Source: Actinopolymorpha pittospori
Lineage (GTDB): Bacteria; Actinomycetota; Actinomycetes; Propionibacteriales; Actinopolymorphaceae
Length of the DNA stretch: 64,000 nt
Assembly (NCBI RefSeq): GCF_014873875.1
Contig: NZ_JADBEM010000001.1
Span: 8,866,001 to 8,930,000 of the forward strand
Direction: 5' to 3'
Shown here: one piece after another, positions 1-7,682 of the stretch
How positions within the stretch are numbered: the stretch's first letter is position 1
Layout of the letters: each line of letters opens with the position of its first letter
Notes under the pieces: generated by a model
What the model was told of the DNA's origin: nothing
Database searches by the model: none
The model's input: only the letters and a program-made list of their open reading frames with translations
Position numbers and translations under genes: made by a program

Positions 1-621
1 CTCGCCGAGTCCGTGCTGCGCGACCAGGTGGCGCGGGCGGTCCACTCCGACGCGATCTTCCGCTGGGGTGACCGGGCGGCGTCGTGGTTCGTCCGCGAAC
101 GCGACCTGCGTGGGTACGTCGAGGGCCGCGGTTGGGCGCACGCAGTCGCGCACGGGGCCGACCTGATCGCGGCCCTGGCTCGCTCGGAGCACTTCGGCAA
201 GCTCGAGCTCACGGTACTGCTGGACGTCATCGCCGACCGGCTGCTCACCCCGACCACCCACCGCCTCCTCCACGGCGAGGACGACCGGCTCGCCTTCGCC
301 GTCATGACGGTGCTGCACCGCAACCGCCTCGGCATCGACGTTCTCGAGCCCTGGGTCGAACGACTCGCCGCGTCCCTCGTTCCTCCCGTCGTCGACGAGG
401 GCACCACCGCACCCGCCTGGCCCACACCGGTCGCGGGCAACACCGCGGGCTTCCTCCGCGGGCTGCACCTCCAACTCGCCCTCGGGGTGCGTGGCCAGCA
501 GACGCCCCAGGACGTCACGCTGTTCGGTAAGCCACCGCAGGTTCGCGCCGACCTGCTGTTGGTGCTGCTGCGGGTCCTGCGCGCCGGCCAGCCAGCCATC
601 TTCTCCACCCCGTCGCGCTAG
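1..621 (+). CDS. DUF2785 family protein (5' end outside window)
   Basis: The reading frame is open from the first base and the first codons (L-A-E-S) are in frame with the GTG at 13, so the gene very probably starts before the window. The visible ~206 residues are a soluble, helical, Trp/Arg/Leu-rich protein. The segment around 'WVRERDLRGYVEGRGWAHAV' (written in part) and the following 'AHGADLIAALARS' resemble the DUF2785 family, whose biochemical role is unknown. No signal peptide or membrane segment is seen in the visible part. It ends 200 bp before the DUF3311/symporter pair and does not look co-translated with it. The family call rests on recalled sequence pattern only. Confidence 0.65.
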   Translation, partial: LAESVLRDQVARAVHSDAIFRWGDRAASWFVRERDLRGYVEGRGWAHAVAHGADLIAALARSEHFGKLELTVLLDVIADRLLTPTTHRLLHGEDDRLAFAVMTVLHRNRLGIDVLEPWVERLAASLVPPVVDEGTTAPAWPTPVAGNTAGFLRGLHLQLALGVRGQQTPQDVTLFGKPPQVRADLLLVLLRVLRAGQPAIFSTPSR

Positions 622-822
622 CACCGGTCCGACGCCGCTGGCCTCGGGTTTCCCACGTCCCGCCCGACGCGCGGTCCCCACACGTCACCGGCGCCGGCTG
701 TCGAACGGCCGCCGCGACACCTAGGACGCGAGCGAAACAAGGCCGACCCGGCCACGCCCCTTTTCCTCGACCCCGTCCGGCACTAATCTCTTCGCGGCTC
801 ATCTACCGCGGAGGTAGTCAAG

Positions 823-1101
823 ATGGCTCCACACGTGCGCACGTCCGCGCCACTAGTCACACCCAGCCGGGTGCTGGTCGGGATCCTGCTCGCCGCGCCG
901 TTCGTGGCGATGATGTGGGCCTCGTCCTACGCCCGCGTCGAGCCTCGCCTCGGCGGATTTCCGTTCTTCTACTGGTACCAGATCCTCTGGATCTTCCTGT
1001 CCGCCGCGTGCACCAGCGGCGCGTACTTCCTCGTCCGCAGGGAGAAGCGGAAGTACGCCACCACGGCCCCGGTCCGCCACACCGAAAGGGGATCGCGATG
1101 A
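823..1101 (+). CDS. DUF3311 small membrane protein, symporter partner
   Basis: A 92-aa protein with two hydrophobic segments (about residues 16-34 and 45-68) and a basic C-terminus ending in a KRKY cluster, typical of DUF3311. Such genes usually sit directly before a sodium:solute symporter of the monocarboxylate (MctP-like) type, and the same holds here. The stop overlaps the next start in an ATGA tetranucleotide at 1098-1101, implying translational coupling. The start ATG at 823 has a good ribosome-binding site (GCGGAGG, about 807-813). The role is inferred to be an accessory subunit or stability factor of the transporter. Confidence 0.85.
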   Translation: MAPHVRTSAPLVTPSRVLVGILLAAPFVAMMWASSYARVEPRLGGFPFFYWYQILWIFLSAACTSGAYFLVRREKRKYATTAPVRHTERGSR

Positions 1102-2759
1102 AAGACGACGTTGACACCATCGCGCTCGTCGTCGTTCTCGTCCTCTTCGCCGCGGTCACCGTTCTCGGATTCAAGGCCGCGCGCTGGAGCAGGGGCTCCT
1201 CACTCGCGAGCCTGGACGAGTGGGGCCTTGGTGGCCGGCGGTTCGGTACCTGGGTGACGTGGTTCCTGCTCGGCGGTGACCTCTACACCGCCTACACGTT
1301 CATCGCCGTCCCGGCGGTGCTGTTCGCCTCGGGAGCACAGGGATTCTTCGCCGTTCCCTACACCATCATCGTGTACCCGCTGGTGTTCTTGTTCCTCCCC
1401 CGGCTGTGGTCGGTCTCGCACCGGCGGGGCTACGTCACCCCGGCCGACTTCGTACGGGGACGCTTCGGCTCGCGCGCCCTCGCGCTCGCCATCGCACTGA
1501 CCGGCATTCTCGCGACGATGCCCTACATCGCCTTGCAGCTCGTCGGAATCCAGGCAGTCTTCGAGGTGATGGGACTCGGCGGATCGAGCAACATCCTCGT
1601 CGCCGACGCGCCGCTGTTCCTCGCCTTCGCGATCCTCGCCGCCTACACCTACTCCTCCGGCCTGCGGGCGCCGGCTCTGATCGCGTTCGTCAAGGACGCC
1701 TTGATCTATCTCGTCATCGCCGTCGCGATCATCTACATCCCGACCAAGCTCGGCGGCTGGACCGGCATCTTCGACGCCGCTGAGAAGAAGCTCACCGCGC
1801 TGGACGGCGCGGCCGGCAACCCGGCGGACTTCTCCTTCGCCGGCGTCGGCCAGGCCTGGCCCTACGCCACCCTCGCGCTGGGATCGGCAATGGCGTTGTT
1901 CATGTATCCGCACGCCATCACCGCCGTCCTCTCCTCGAAGAACCGCTCGGTCCCTCGCCGCAACGCCGCGATCCTGCCGGCCTACTCCTTCCTGCTCGCC
2001 CTGTTGGCGCTGCTGGGATTCATGGCGATCGCGGTGGGTGTGAACCCCGTCGGCCTCAACGGCAAGCCGAACGCCCAGCTGTCGATCCCGCTGCTGTTCG
2101 AGACGATGTTCCCGAGCTGGTTCGCCGGCGTCGCGTTCGCCGCGGTCGCCATCGGGGCACTCGTGCCGGCGGCCATCATGTCGATCGCGGCCGCCAACCT
2201 GTGGAGCCGCAATGTCTACAAAGCGTTTCTGCGGCCCGGGGCGAGCCATGCCGATGAGGCCAAGCAGAGCAAGGTGGTGTCCCTGCTGGTGAAGTTCGGC
2301 GCGCTACTGTTCGTCCTCGGGTTGGACAAGAGCTACGCCATCAACCTCCAGCTGCTGGGCGGTATCTGGATCCTGCAGACCTTCCCCGCCATCGTCTTCG
2401 GGCTCTACACACGATGGTTCCACCGGTGGGCGCTCTTCGCCGGCTGGGCGGTCGGCATGATCTACGGCACCTGGACCGCCTACAACATTCCCAACCCCGC
2501 CTCTGGCGCACAGCACTTCGGCGGTTCGACGGCCGCGATCCCGTTGCTGGGTGAGAAGGGCTACGTCGCCTTCACCGCCTGGGTTCTCAACGTCGTCGTG
2601 ACGGTCGTCCTCACGCTCGTCTTCCGCGCGTTCAAGGTGGCCGAAGGCCACGACGAGACCTCCCCCGACGACTACCACGCCGACGCGGGTGAGCCGGGGG
2701 TCCGCGACGTCGCGACGCCCGGGGCCGCGGGCAAGGCCGGAGCCGCGGCGGAGGCGTAG
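1098..2759 (+). CDS. Sodium:solute symporter (SSS family, MctP-like)
   Basis: A 553-aa integral membrane protein with about 13 hydrophobic helices, the usual length for the SSS family. The conserved opening 'LGGRRFGTWVTWFLLGGD' (about residues 36-53) followed by a Tyr-Thr-Ala-Tyr segment is characteristic of actinobacterial monocarboxylate or acetate/pyruvate permeases. The ATG at 1098 is chosen because it overlaps the DUF3311 stop; the longer open frame upstream merely shadows that gene. The C-terminus is an acidic then Ala/Gly-rich cytoplasmic tail. The substrate (short monocarboxylate driven by Na+) is inferred from the family and from the DUF3311 partner. Confidence 0.88.
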   Translation: MKDDVDTIALVVVLVLFAAVTVLGFKAARWSRGSSLASLDEWGLGGRRFGTWVTWFLLGGDLYTAYTFIAVPAVLFASGAQGFFAVPYTIIVYPLVFLFLPRLWSVSHRRGYVTPADFVRGRFGSRALALAIALTGILATMPYIALQLVGIQAVFEVMGLGGSSNILVADAPLFLAFAILAAYTYSSGLRAPALIAFVKDALIYLVIAVAIIYIPTKLGGWTGIFDAAEKKLTALDGAAGNPADFSFAGVGQAWPYATLALGSAMALFMYPHAITAVLSSKNRSVPRRNAAILPAYSFLLALLALLGFMAIAVGVNPVGLNGKPNAQLSIPLLFETMFPSWFAGVAFAAVAIGALVPAAIMSIAAANLWSRNVYKAFLRPGASHADEAKQSKVVSLLVKFGALLFVLGLDKSYAINLQLLGGIWILQTFPAIVFGLYTRWFHRWALFAGWAVGMIYGTWTAYNIPNPASGAQHFGGSTAAIPLLGEKGYVAFTAWVLNVVVTVVLTLVFRAFKVAEGHDETSPDDYHADAGEPGVRDVATPGAAGKAGAAAEA

Positions 2760-2794
2760 CTCTCGATCCACCGGCATCACGGCATACCGCGCGG

Positions 2795-2800
2795 TAGGTT
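2795..2800 (+). promoter_or_regulatory. -10 box (TAGGTT) for a leaderless ThDP-enzyme transcript
   Basis: TAGGTT fits the actinobacterial TANNNT -10 consensus and ends 6 nt before the ATG at 2807, so transcription would begin at or next to the start codon. No clear Shine-Dalgarno sequence is placed at normal spacing. Prediction from pattern only. Confidence 0.5.
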
Positions 2801-2806
2801 GCGGAG

Positions 2807-4507
2807 ATGACCGGGATCGAGCGGACCGAAGCCGACGACTCCGCGCTTCTCGAGGGCCACGGCGGCGACCTCGCTGTCGCCGTGGCCCGGGCGCACGGCG
2901 TCACCACGATGTTCACCCTGTCCGGTGCCCACGTGTTTCCGTTGTACGACGCGGCGGTCGGCGGCCGGGAGCGTCCTGAGCCGCCGCCGCTGCGACTCCT
3001 CGACGTCCGCAACGAGCCGACCGCGGTGTTCGCGGCCGAGGCGGTCGGCAAGCTCACCCGCACTCCCGGCCTCGCCGTCGTGACCGCGGGTCCGGGCGTC
3101 ACCAACGCCGTGAGCGCGGTGACCCAGGCGCGCCTCGCCGGCTCGCCGCTCGTCCTGCTCGGTGGTCGCGCGCCGACCCACCGCTTCGGCGCGGGAAGCC
3201 TGCAGGAGTTGGACCATCCGCCGCTGCTCGCGCCGATCACCAAGCTGGCCAGGACCGTCGGCACGGTCGACGACATCGCGCCCGCGGTGGACGACGCTTT
3301 CCGACTCGCCGGCGCGCGCCACCGTGGACCCGTCTTCCTCGATGTCGCGATGGACCAGCTCTACAGCCGGGCCACGTCGGTGATTCCCGAGGTCGCTCGG
3401 TCGGTCATCGAGCAGCCGGACGCGGACGCGGTCGCCGACATCGCGGCTCTGCTCGCCACGGCCGAACGCCCCGTTCTGGTGTTGGGATCCGACGTCTGGC
3501 TCGACGGAGCCGAGGTCGCCGCGCGCGCACTCGCCGAGGAGCTCGCGATCCCGGTGGTGACCAACGGCATGGGCCGCGGCGTCCTGCCCGCGGGCCATCC
3601 CCTGCTCGTCTCCAGGGCACGCGCGATGGCGTTCGGCCGGTGCGATGTGGCGGTCGTCGTCGGCGCCCCGCTCGACTTCCGGCTGGGATACGGCGTCTTC
3701 GGCGGCAAGGACGGCGCGCCCGTGGCCAAGGTCGTGCACGTGGTGGACGCACCGGAGCAGGTCGCCCAGCACGTCCCGGTCGAGCTCTCCGTGGCGGGTG
3801 ACCTCCGGGTCAGCCTCGCCGCCCTCGCGTTGGCCTGGGAGCAGCTGCTCCGCCGCCCGCGCTGGTCGGAGTGGGCGGGCGACCTGCGCGAGGCGACGCA
3901 AGTGGCGTCGGCGGGTGCGGCCGCCGTGCTCGGCGCCGACACCGACCCGATCCATCCGGCCCGGATCTACGGCGAGTTGCTCCCGCTCCTGGCCGACGAC
4001 GCGGTCGTGATCGGGGATGGCGGCGACTTCGTGTCGTTCGCGGGAAAGTACGTCGAACCAGCACAGCCCGGCTGTTGGCTCGACCCCGGTCCGTTCGGTT
4101 GCCTGGGCGCCGGACTCGGTGCGGCGATCGGTGCCCGCCTGGTCCGCCCGTCCGCGCAGGTCGTCCTGTTGCTCGGCGACGGCGCGGCGGGGATGTCCCT
4201 GCTCGACGTCGACACCCTGGTCCGGCACCGCCTGCCGGTGGTCATGGTCGTCGGCAACAACGGCTGCTGGGGCCTGGAGAAGCATCCGATGCGCATGCTC
4301 TACGGCTACGACGTGGCGGCCGACCTGCGGCCGGGTACGCCCTACGACGAGATCGTGCGTGCGCTCGGTGGCGCCGGTGAGGTCGTACGCCGTCCCGAGG
4401 CGATCGGCCCCGCCCTGCGCAGAGCGTTCGACGCCCAGGTGCCCTATCTCGTCAACGTCCTCACCGACCCCGAGATCCCCTATCCGCGTTCCACCTTCGG
4501 CGTCTGA
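2807..4507 (+). CDS. Thiamine diphosphate-dependent acetolactate synthase-like enzyme
   Basis: 566 aa, the normal size for the ThDP enzyme superfamily. The N-terminal pyrimidine-binding domain contains the catalytic Glu in 'RNEPTAVFAAEAVGKLTR' and the 'TAGPGVTNAVSAV' loop. The C-terminal ThDP domain has the metal motif beginning 'LLGDGAAGMSLLDVDTLVRH' and ending 'VVGNNGCWG' (GDG...NN). The protein most resembles the IlvG-type or acetolactate synthase-like paralogs of actinobacteria, which are distinct from the catalytic IlvB. Oxalyl-CoA decarboxylase or 2-hydroxyacyl-CoA lyase activity is possible. It is transcribed alone, apparently leaderless. Class is well supported; the exact reaction is not. 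Confidence 0.8.
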   Translation: MTGIERTEADDSALLEGHGGDLAVAVARAHGVTTMFTLSGAHVFPLYDAAVGGRERPEPPPLRLLDVRNEPTAVFAAEAVGKLTRTPGLAVVTAGPGVTNAVSAVTQARLAGSPLVLLGGRAPTHRFGAGSLQELDHPPLLAPITKLARTVGTVDDIAPAVDDAFRLAGARHRGPVFLDVAMDQLYSRATSVIPEVARSVIEQPDADAVADIAALLATAERPVLVLGSDVWLDGAEVAARALAEELAIPVVTNGMGRGVLPAGHPLLVSRARAMAFGRCDVAVVVGAPLDFRLGYGVFGGKDGAPVAKVVHVVDAPEQVAQHVPVELSVAGDLRVSLAALALAWEQLLRRPRWSEWAGDLREATQVASAGAAAVLGADTDPIHPARIYGELLPLLADDAVVIGDGGDFVSFAGKYVEPAQPGCWLDPGPFGCLGAGLGAAIGARLVRPSAQVVLLLGDGAAGMSLLDVDTLVRHRLPVVMVVGNNGCWGLEKHPMRMLYGYDVAADLRPGTPYDEIVRALGGAGEVVRRPEAIGPALRRAFDAQVPYLVNVLTDPEIPYPRSTFGV

Positions 4508-4647
4508 ACCGACCGCGCGTCTGAACCGGATCCCGGTGGTGCCGGGCCCATCGGTGCCGGGGCGAGCCACGTCGCGAACGTTCCGCGACGATTCGGATTG
4601 TTTCGGTGATCCTGTCCCCCAGGGCGTCCGATGTCGGAGTCTGCACG

Positions 4648-4653
4648 TATAAA
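4648..4653 (+). promoter_or_regulatory. -10 box (TATAAA) for a leaderless GNAT transcript
   Basis: TATAAA is unusually AT-rich here and lies 6 nt before the GTG at 4660. There is no Shine-Dalgarno between them, which supports the GTG start and a leaderless mRNA. Confidence 0.55.
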
Positions 4654-4659
4654 GAGCCG

Positions 4660-5649
4660 GTGACCACGCTTCTGCGCGATGCCCGACCAGCGGAGTACGC
4701 CGACATCGCCCGGCTCCTCCACGACGTCTACGGCGGCGAGGATCTGGTCCGCCCCGGCTATCTCCCCGCCCTCGAAGACACCGCCGCCCGCGCGCAGGAC
4801 CCGGCCACCGACGTCGTGGTGGCGCTCGATCCCGACACCGGCACGCTGCTCGGCACCGCGACGGTCGTCCTGCCCGGCACCCTGTGGACCTCGGCGACGC
4901 AGGAGGGCGAGGCCACCCTGCGGATGCTCGCCGTCCACCCCCGCGCCCGCGGTCGTGGCGTCGGCGCCGCCCTCCTCGGCGAGTGCGTCGCGCGGACCCG
5001 GCTGGCCGGCATCACCGCGATGGGGCTGCACACCACCGACGCGATGCGGGACGCGCACCGGCTGTATGCCAGGTGCGGGTTCACCCGGGCCCCCGAGCGA
5101 GACGAGGAGGCCCGGTCCGGAGGCATGCTGCGAGCCTTCACGCTGGGGATCGCGCCGGGTCCGACGGTCCGGACCGCCGAGCCGGAGGAGTACGACGAGG
5201 CCGGCCGGATCACCGTCGAGGCCTACGTCGGCGACGGCCTGGTCAACGCGACCGACAGCTACGCCGGACGGCTCGCCGACGGCAAGCGGCGCGCCATCGA
5301 CGCCGAACTCCTGGTTGCCGCCGACCACGTCGCCGGCCGGTTGCTCGGGACCGCCACCTACTGCCCACCTGGCTCGCCCTACAGCGAGGTCGCCCGGCCG
5401 GACGAGGGTGAGTTCCGGATGCTGGGAGTGGCCTCGAACGCACGCGGGCGCGGCGTCGGGGAGGCACTGGTGCGAACCGTGCTGCGACGTGCCCACGCCG
5501 GCGGCCTGCGGGGCGTTGTGCTGTCGACCTCCACGAAGATGCACACCGCGCACCGGCTGTACGAACGGCTCGGGTTCGTGCGCGACCCCGAGCGTGACTG
5601 GGTTCCCGAGCCCGACGTCGCCCTGCTCGCCTACGCCCGCGAGGTCTAG
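4660..5649 (+). CDS. Tandem GNAT-domain N-acetyltransferase
   Basis: 329 aa containing two GNAT domains (about 1-160 and 170-329). Each has the acetyl-CoA pyrophosphate loop: 'VHPRARGRGVGAALLGE' in the first and 'VASNARGRGVGEALV' in the second. Each also has a matching 'AHRLY..CGF/LGF' end. Two-domain GNATs in actinomycetes include mycothiol synthase and antibiotic-modifying enzymes; nothing visible identifies the substrate. The open frame extends to 4606, but the GTG at 4660 follows a -10 box by 6 nt and begins the domain directly. It converges on the thioesterase remnant through the hairpin at 5655-5672. Confidence 0.8.
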   Translation: MTTLLRDARPAEYADIARLLHDVYGGEDLVRPGYLPALEDTAARAQDPATDVVVALDPDTGTLLGTATVVLPGTLWTSATQEGEATLRMLAVHPRARGRGVGAALLGECVARTRLAGITAMGLHTTDAMRDAHRLYARCGFTRAPERDEEARSGGMLRAFTLGIAPGPTVRTAEPEEYDEAGRITVEAYVGDGLVNATDSYAGRLADGKRRAIDAELLVAADHVAGRLLGTATYCPPGSPYSEVARPDEGEFRMLGVASNARGRGVGEALVRTVLRRAHAGGLRGVVLSTSTKMHTAHRLYERLGFVRDPERDWVPEPDVALLAYAREV

Positions 5650-5654
5650 CGAAC

Positions 5655-5672
5655 CGGCCCGAGGCCGGGCCG
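5655..5672. terminator. Bidirectional hairpin between convergent genes
   Basis: CGGCCCG - AGGC - CGGGCCG forms a perfect 7-bp stem with a 4-nt loop just after the GNAT stop and before the convergent thioesterase stop. It has no U-tract, as is common in high-GC actinobacteria. Confidence 0.6.
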
Positions 5673-5687
5673 TCAGGAAACGATGCG

Positions 5688-6097
5688 CTAGCCGGGAGGC
5701 CGCGACGGCCCGGCGGCGCGGGCCAGGAAGCGCTCGCGGTCGACGGTCGACCGAACCACGCGGCCGCGGGCCACCTCCCGCCCGTCGGCGGAGTGGATGG
5801 CGCGCACCACGAACTCCAGCGTCCGGTCCTCGACACCGACCAGCTCCGCCTCGACCCGGACGTGCGCACCGATCGGTGAGGGTGCGAGGTGGTCGAGCTC
5901 CAGTGGACGCCCACAGAGGTCATCCCGGCGTCGAGGGCGGGAGCGAGCGCGCGGCAGGTCGCCTCCTCGGCCCAGGCGAGCAGCCGAGGTGTGGCGAGTA
6001 CGGTGACGTCGCCGCTGTTGAGAGCGAGCGCGGTGTCGGTGTCACGAACGGTCTGGTCGAGGTGTGCCCGGAGTCCGGGAGCGAGGCTCGGCGCCAT
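5688..6097 (-). pseudogene. Fluoroacetyl-CoA thioesterase-like hotdog protein, frameshifted
   Basis: From the ATG at 6097 the first ~64 codons encode a hotdog-fold thioesterase of the FlK/YbgC type ('DVTVLATPRLLAWAEEATCR', then 'GMTSVGVH'). The frame then slips. Reading continues in the -1 frame with 'ELDHLAPSPIGAHVRVEAEL' and on to 'EFVVRAIHSADGREVARGRV', stopping at 5688. The interval is 410 bp; one missing base near 5903 would give 411 bp and an intact ~136-aa family-length protein. The + strand reads CTCCAGTGG where CTCCAGGTGG would restore frame. Either a real disruption or a single-base sequence error. It starts 5 nt after the biotinyl-carrier stop, so it is the last gene of that operon. 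Confidence 0.8.
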
Positions 6098-6102
6098 CGC
6101 GG

Positions 6103-6318
6103 TCAGTCGAGAACGACGAGGAGGTCGCCCTCCTGCACGACCTCGCCGGGCTTCACCGTCACCTCGCGGACGCGGCCCGCATTTTCGGCGAGGACGGGAA
6201 TCTCCATCTTCATCGACTCGAGGACGAGCAGCATCTGCCCCGCCTGCACGGTGTCGCCGGACTGTACAGCGATTTCGAAGACGTTGGCCACCATCTCCGC
6301 CCGGACCTGCTCGGCCAC
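6103..6318 (-). CDS. Small biotinyl/lipoyl-attachment protein (TB7.3-like)
   Basis: A 71-aa single biotinyl domain with the canonical lysine motif 'LESMKMEIPV'. This is the size of the M. tuberculosis biotinylated protein TB7.3 (Rv3221c), which also lies beside the SigH/anti-SigH pair. The GTG at 6318 is preferred over ATGs at 6333 and 6351 because AGGGAG lies about 6 nt upstream and the product then starts MAEQVRAEM as in homologs. It presumably accepts biotin and serves as a carrier for an acyl-CoA carboxylase encoded elsewhere. It is part of a minus-strand operon with the HD-domain proteins and the thioesterase. Confidence 0.88.
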   Translation of the reverse strand: MAEQVRAEMVANVFEIAVQSGDTVQAGQMLLVLESMKMEIPVLAENAGRVREVTVKPGEVVQEGDLLVVLD

Positions 6319-6377
6319 TACTTCTCCCTCCATGGACCGCCCGCCATCCAATCACGCCGGGTCGGGTCGGCGCACAC

Positions 6378-7682
6378 TCAGCGGGGCGTCGGCGTCACCC
6401 GGTCGAGTACCCGAGCCAGCGATGCGACCACCCGCGGATCGTACTCGTAGGCCATGCCGAGCCGGAGCCCTTCCAGCGCCTCGAGCCGCGCGTCCTCGCT
6501 CGTGGCGCGGCCCACCATGTCGTCGTAGGCGTTCACGACCTTGATGATCCGGCTCTCCTGCGGGACGTTCGGGTCATCGGGCAGATGTGGCCTGCGGTAA
6601 GGCTCCGCCTGTGCCTCCACGACCGCGGCGACCCCCTCGAGCACGCTCGCCTGGCGTACGACCTCGGCTCCGAACGCGGCGATGCGGCGGCGTTCCTCCG
6701 GGGTCACGAGCACGGTCGCGCCGCCCGGGATCGGGTCAGTGAGCGAGAGCTGGCCGAGATCGTGCATGAGCGCGGCGTACTGCAGCACCCGCAGCCGGCG
6801 CTCGGGCAGGCCGAGGTCGCGTCCGATGGCGAGCGCGAGTTCGGTGACGCGGCGCGCGTGGCCGGTCTCGGTGTAGCCGCCGACCTCGGTCGATCGGGAC
6901 AGCGCGCGGATGGTCTGGACCTGCATCCGCCGGATCCCGGCGTACCGACGGTAGGCGAGCTGGGCGAGGAGCAGCGGGATGGTCACCAGGGGCAGGGCCC
7001 AGAGCCCGACCTCCCAGATCGCCAGCGGGATCAGGACGCCGGTCGAGGCGATCGCGGCGCCGATCCCGAAGAACGCCGCGAGCTCGTTTCGCAACAGGGC
7101 TCGGAACGGTCCCCACTGTTGGCTCGCCTGGACTCCGGCCGCGAGCAGTGCCTCGAGTGGCCAGGCCACGATGGCGGCGAGGATCGTCAGGAAGACGAAG
7201 TAGGACGGCGTGTGGTCGTCGAGGGACGCGAACACCTGGTCGTCGAGGACCAACGGCCGGAAGATGAGCGCCACGCCGGCCACCACCAGCACCCGGCGGG
7301 CGATGCCGTCGAGTTCGGAGGGGCGGCCCGCGAGTGTGTGCGGCAACGCACCGGCCAGCATTCCGCCGGAGGTCACCGCGACCGTCTGCAGGATCGAGTG
7401 GGACGCGCGGCCCTCGGTCAGCAGATGGCTGAGGAGTGCGTAGCCGAGCGCCGCCGCCAACCCGATCGGCGCCTGGACGCGGTCGTCGGGAAGCCGCAGG
7501 CGCACCATCTCCCCGACCGCGATGACGCACGCGAACACACCGGCCACACTCGCGGCCGACACACCGCGGACGGCGGTCTGAGTGACCGCGACGACGACCA
7601 GGATGCCCGCACAGGCGGCGAGCACCACCGCCCCGTCGAGCCTTGGATGCGAGCGGTACGGCAGCAGCGATGGCCCGCTCAC
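6378..7682 (-). CDS. Membrane HD-domain protein, degenerate HD-GYP
   Basis: 434 aa: seven or eight hydrophobic segments (about residues 15-245) followed by an HD domain. The metal dyad HD is present at 307-308 (MHDLGQ). However, the Lys after HDxG is Gln, and the downstream HHExxDGxGYP signature of c-di-GMP phosphodiesterases is absent: the equivalent region reads EAQAEPYRRPHLPDDP. It is therefore probably not an active c-di-GMP phosphodiesterase, and could be a regulator or use another substrate. Its start overlaps the stop of the intact HD-GYP gene by 4 bp (7679-7682), so the two are co-translated and probably form a pair. Confidence 0.82.
   Translation of the reverse strand: MSGPSLLPYRSHPRLDGAVVLAACAGILVVVAVTQTAVRGVSAASVAGVFACVIAVGEMVRLRLPDDRVQAPIGLAAALGYALLSHLLTEGRASHSILQTVAVTSGGMLAGALPHTLAGRPSELDGIARRVLVVAGVALIFRPLVLDDQVFASLDDHTPSYFVFLTILAAIVAWPLEALLAAGVQASQQWGPFRALLRNELAAFFGIGAAIASTGVLIPLAIWEVGLWALPLVTIPLLLAQLAYRRYAGIRRMQVQTIRALSRSTEVGGYTETGHARRVTELALAIGRDLGLPERRLRVLQYAALMHDLGQLSLTDPIPGGATVLVTPEERRRIAAFGAEVVRQASVLEGVAAVVEAQAEPYRRPHLPDDPNVPQESRIIKVVNAYDDMVGRATSEDARLEALEGLRLGMAYEYDPRVVASLARVLDRVTPTPR

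Noticed and set aside
2777..4570. 597-aa minus-strand open frame opposite the ThDP enzyme
   Set aside because: Antisense shadow without family features; the plus strand has ThDP motifs.
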